Of a stretch of 30,840 bases of DNA, positions 29,824 to 30,840 are shown one piece after another; the first letter of the stretch is position 1, and every line of letters begins with the position of its first letter. The stretch comes from a virus. A program made the translations under genes and the position numbers. The DNA is taken from IMG/VR virus record IMGVR_UViG_3300036901_000046, positions 1-30,840 of that record. The stretch is one strand, 5' to 3'. The notes under the pieces are model-generated. The model ran no database searches. It saw nothing but the letters and a program-made list of their open reading frames with translations, and was not told the DNA's origin.

Positions 29824-30039
29824 TTAGTAAGCCACGTCCTCGGCCTGCCATGCCAGCCGTTCACGCCGACGATCCTCCGCACGGTTGCGCAACTTGCGTC
29901 CCCAGCAGCCGCAGTTGATGTGGGCATCAAGGATGCGCCCGTCACGGTCACCGAGGTAGGGCACAGCGTAGGTCTGCTCGATGATGCGAAGCTGTGCCGC
30001 GATCTTGCGGTCCTTGTGGTGGCGGCGTTCTGCTCGCAT
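29824..30039 (-). CDS. Small basic protein with Cys/Trp motif, 71 aa
   Basis: ATG 30039 is preceded by AGGATGAGGGG. The product is Arg/His-rich (MRAERRHHKDRKIAAQLRII) and contains INCGCWGRKLRNRAEDRRRE, a short Cys-Trp motif I recall from small actinophage proteins. A nucleic-acid or metal-binding role is possible. It is divergent from the rightward promoter at 30059. Confidence 0.66.
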   Translation of the reverse strand: MRAERRHHKDRKIAAQLRIIEQTYAVPYLGDRDGRILDAHINCGCWGRKLRNRAEDRRRERLAWQAEDVAY

Positions 30040-30058
30040 CCCCTCATCCTATCAGACC

Positions 30059-30087
30059 TTGACACCACGGGGTAGTCGTGGTAAGGT
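30059..30087 (+). promoter_or_regulatory. Rightward promoter with an operator-like repeat
   Basis: TTGACA (30059-30064), 17 bases, TAAGGT (30082-30087). Between the boxes ACCACG (30064-30069) and CGTGGT (30077-30082) form a perfect inverted repeat that overlaps both, a good position for a repressor. The next start, TTG 30117, has its own SD, so this transcript is not leaderless. Confidence 0.7.
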
Positions 30088-30116
30088 CGCGCGCAAACCA
30101 CCGAAAGGACGGCCCG

Positions 30117-30320
30117 TTGATTACTACTCAGGACACTGATCCGCTCGCACAACTACAGCAACGGTTGGACGCTGTTTTGTTGCGGTTACAACGCATCGAG
30201 GAAGCAGCAGAAACGGTGTGCCCGAGTGCGGGGTTTCTTGCCGACTGCGACGACAGCATCACGTTTCAAAGTCCGTCCGCTGGTTGGCGGAAGTTGCGGG
30301 AAGCGTTGGACGCAGGATGA
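30117..30320 (+). CDS. Small helical protein, 67 aa
   Basis: TTG 30117 follows GAAAGGACGG. The product begins MITTQDTDPLAQLQQRLDAV and is mostly helix (LLRLQRIEEAAETV), with a short C-terminal part. No family is recognised. It is the first gene of the right-end rightward series and is coupled to the next by ATGA. Confidence 0.66.
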   Translation: MITTQDTDPLAQLQQRLDAVLLRLQRIEEAAETVCPSAGFLADCDDSITFQSPSAGWRKLREALDAG

Positions 30321-30583
30321 GTGGACTCGTCGCCGCACTACCGAGAATCAAAGCACGTCGGCGTAAGCGGCGCCCAATGACACCAAACGAACGGCTCGCG
30401 GCCTTCGGTGTAACCATCAACATCTTAGCGGTCTTGATGATGCTCGCGAATATTGTCATCATTCCGCTAGGAATATGGGACGCGCTGTTTGTCCTCGGCG
30501 CTATCGCCAACTACTTGTGTGCTCGCTACATCCAGTGGCCGACAGTCCGAAACTACATCCACAACGGCTGGATAGACGACTAA
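30317..30583 (+). CDS. Small membrane protein with two spans, 88 aa
   Basis: ATG 30317 overlaps the previous stop as ATGA. A basic N-terminus (RIKARRRKRRPMTPNERL) is followed by two hydrophobic segments (FGVTINILAVLMMLANIVII and GIWDALFVLGAIANYLCA). Positive charge before the first span suggests an N-in topology. A holin, superinfection or stress role is possible but not shown. Confidence 0.72.
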   Translation: MSGLVAALPRIKARRRKRRPMTPNERLAAFGVTINILAVLMMLANIVIIPLGIWDALFVLGAIANYLCARYIQWPTVRNYIHNGWIDD

Positions 30584-30840
30584 TGCCAACCCTCTACTGT
30601 CAACTCGGCAACCATACATGGACCCGTGAACCCCGGCGCGGCAAACCACCGCACAACTGTCCCCTACACAAACCCTTACCCGGCCTGTCGAAGTCCCGTA
30701 GGAGCGTTCCCACAGCCCCACAGGGGTATCAGGGCGACGGGGGATGGAGTGACGTTCCGAACAGCGCCGAGGCAATGGTGGTCAACGCGATCACCACGGG
30801 ATCACCCTATGCCCCGCCGAAACCTTCTACGGCCCGCGTC
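30583..30840 (+). CDS. Hypothetical protein, open to the right edge
   Basis: ATG 30583 overlaps the previous TAA by one base and stays open for 86 codons to the window end. The start contains CQLGNHTWTREPRRGKPPHN followed by CPLHK, a possible Cys-His zinc site. The rest is Pro/Ser-rich. Only the N-terminal part is visible and no family is recognised. Confidence 0.62.
   Translation, partial: MPTLYCQLGNHTWTREPRRGKPPHNCPLHKPLPGLSKSRRSVPTAPQGYQGDGGWSDVPNSAEAMVVNAITTGSPYAPPKPSTARV

Noticed and set aside
1-30840. General reassignment of TAG as a sense codon
   Set aside because: TAG ends several genes at positions where the next start overlaps or adjoins it (263, 14725, 15060, 15436), so it acts as a stop in this genome.
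1-30840. CRISPR arrays, insertion sequences and integrase or attachment sites
   Set aside because: No regularly spaced direct repeats, transposase motifs or recombinase genes were seen on either strand. The mobile elements present are homing endonuclease genes.

Overview
The window looks like part of a tailed double-stranded DNA phage (or prophage) of an actinobacterium. It carries an HK97-type portal protein, a prohead protease, HK97-fold capsid proteins and a gp6-like head-tail connector. Genes are packed with 1-4 base start/stop overlaps, GTG and TTG starts are common, Shine-Dalgarno (SD) sites are of the GGAGAAC type, and three rightward transcripts look leaderless. The host assignment is an inference from style. 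No integrase, terminase, polymerase or lysis gene is visible.

Almost all structural genes read leftward. From right to left: a small basic protein (30039-29824), a free-standing endonuclease-VII-type gene (29759-28941), portal (28885-27632), a Cys-rich mini-gene and a HAD-like protein (27508-26778), a second HNH gene (26703-25843), prohead protease (25734-23974), capsid protein 1 (21075-19510), a third HNH gene (19404-18520), a paralogous capsid protein 2 (17923-16676), a tRNA region (about 16680-16080), small head genes and the connector (15774-14032), and a fourth homing gene (13933-12989). A long glycosylation island (12980-982) follows, then a ClpP-like protease (970-263).

The island holds about ten glycosyltransferase-like genes, an NAD-dependent sugar epimerase/dehydratase, two SAM-dependent methyltransferases and a dual-specificity phosphatase. 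Nearly all are linked by ATGA, GTGA or similar overlaps. It sits where tail genes would be expected and probably decorates virion proteins or another phage target with a methylated glycan.

Four rightward cassettes interrupt the leftward order, each behind its own TTGACA-type promoter: 7554-8001, 17934-18473, 21310-24020 and 30059 to the right end. Two of the promoters share an identical 18-base stretch, and three cassettes start translation at or within a few bases of the predicted transcript start.

The most unusual points are: (1) the size of the glycosylation island; (2) two paralogous HK97-fold capsid genes; (3) a conserved hairpin with compensatory changes just before all four homing endonuclease genes; (4) a 14-bp stem that buries the SD of the prohead protease and contains a five-codon upstream ORF; (5) an in-frame amber codon between a strong ribosome site and the first usable portal ATG; (6) a tRNA region with one near-canonical tRNA-Met and shortened tRNA-like structures.
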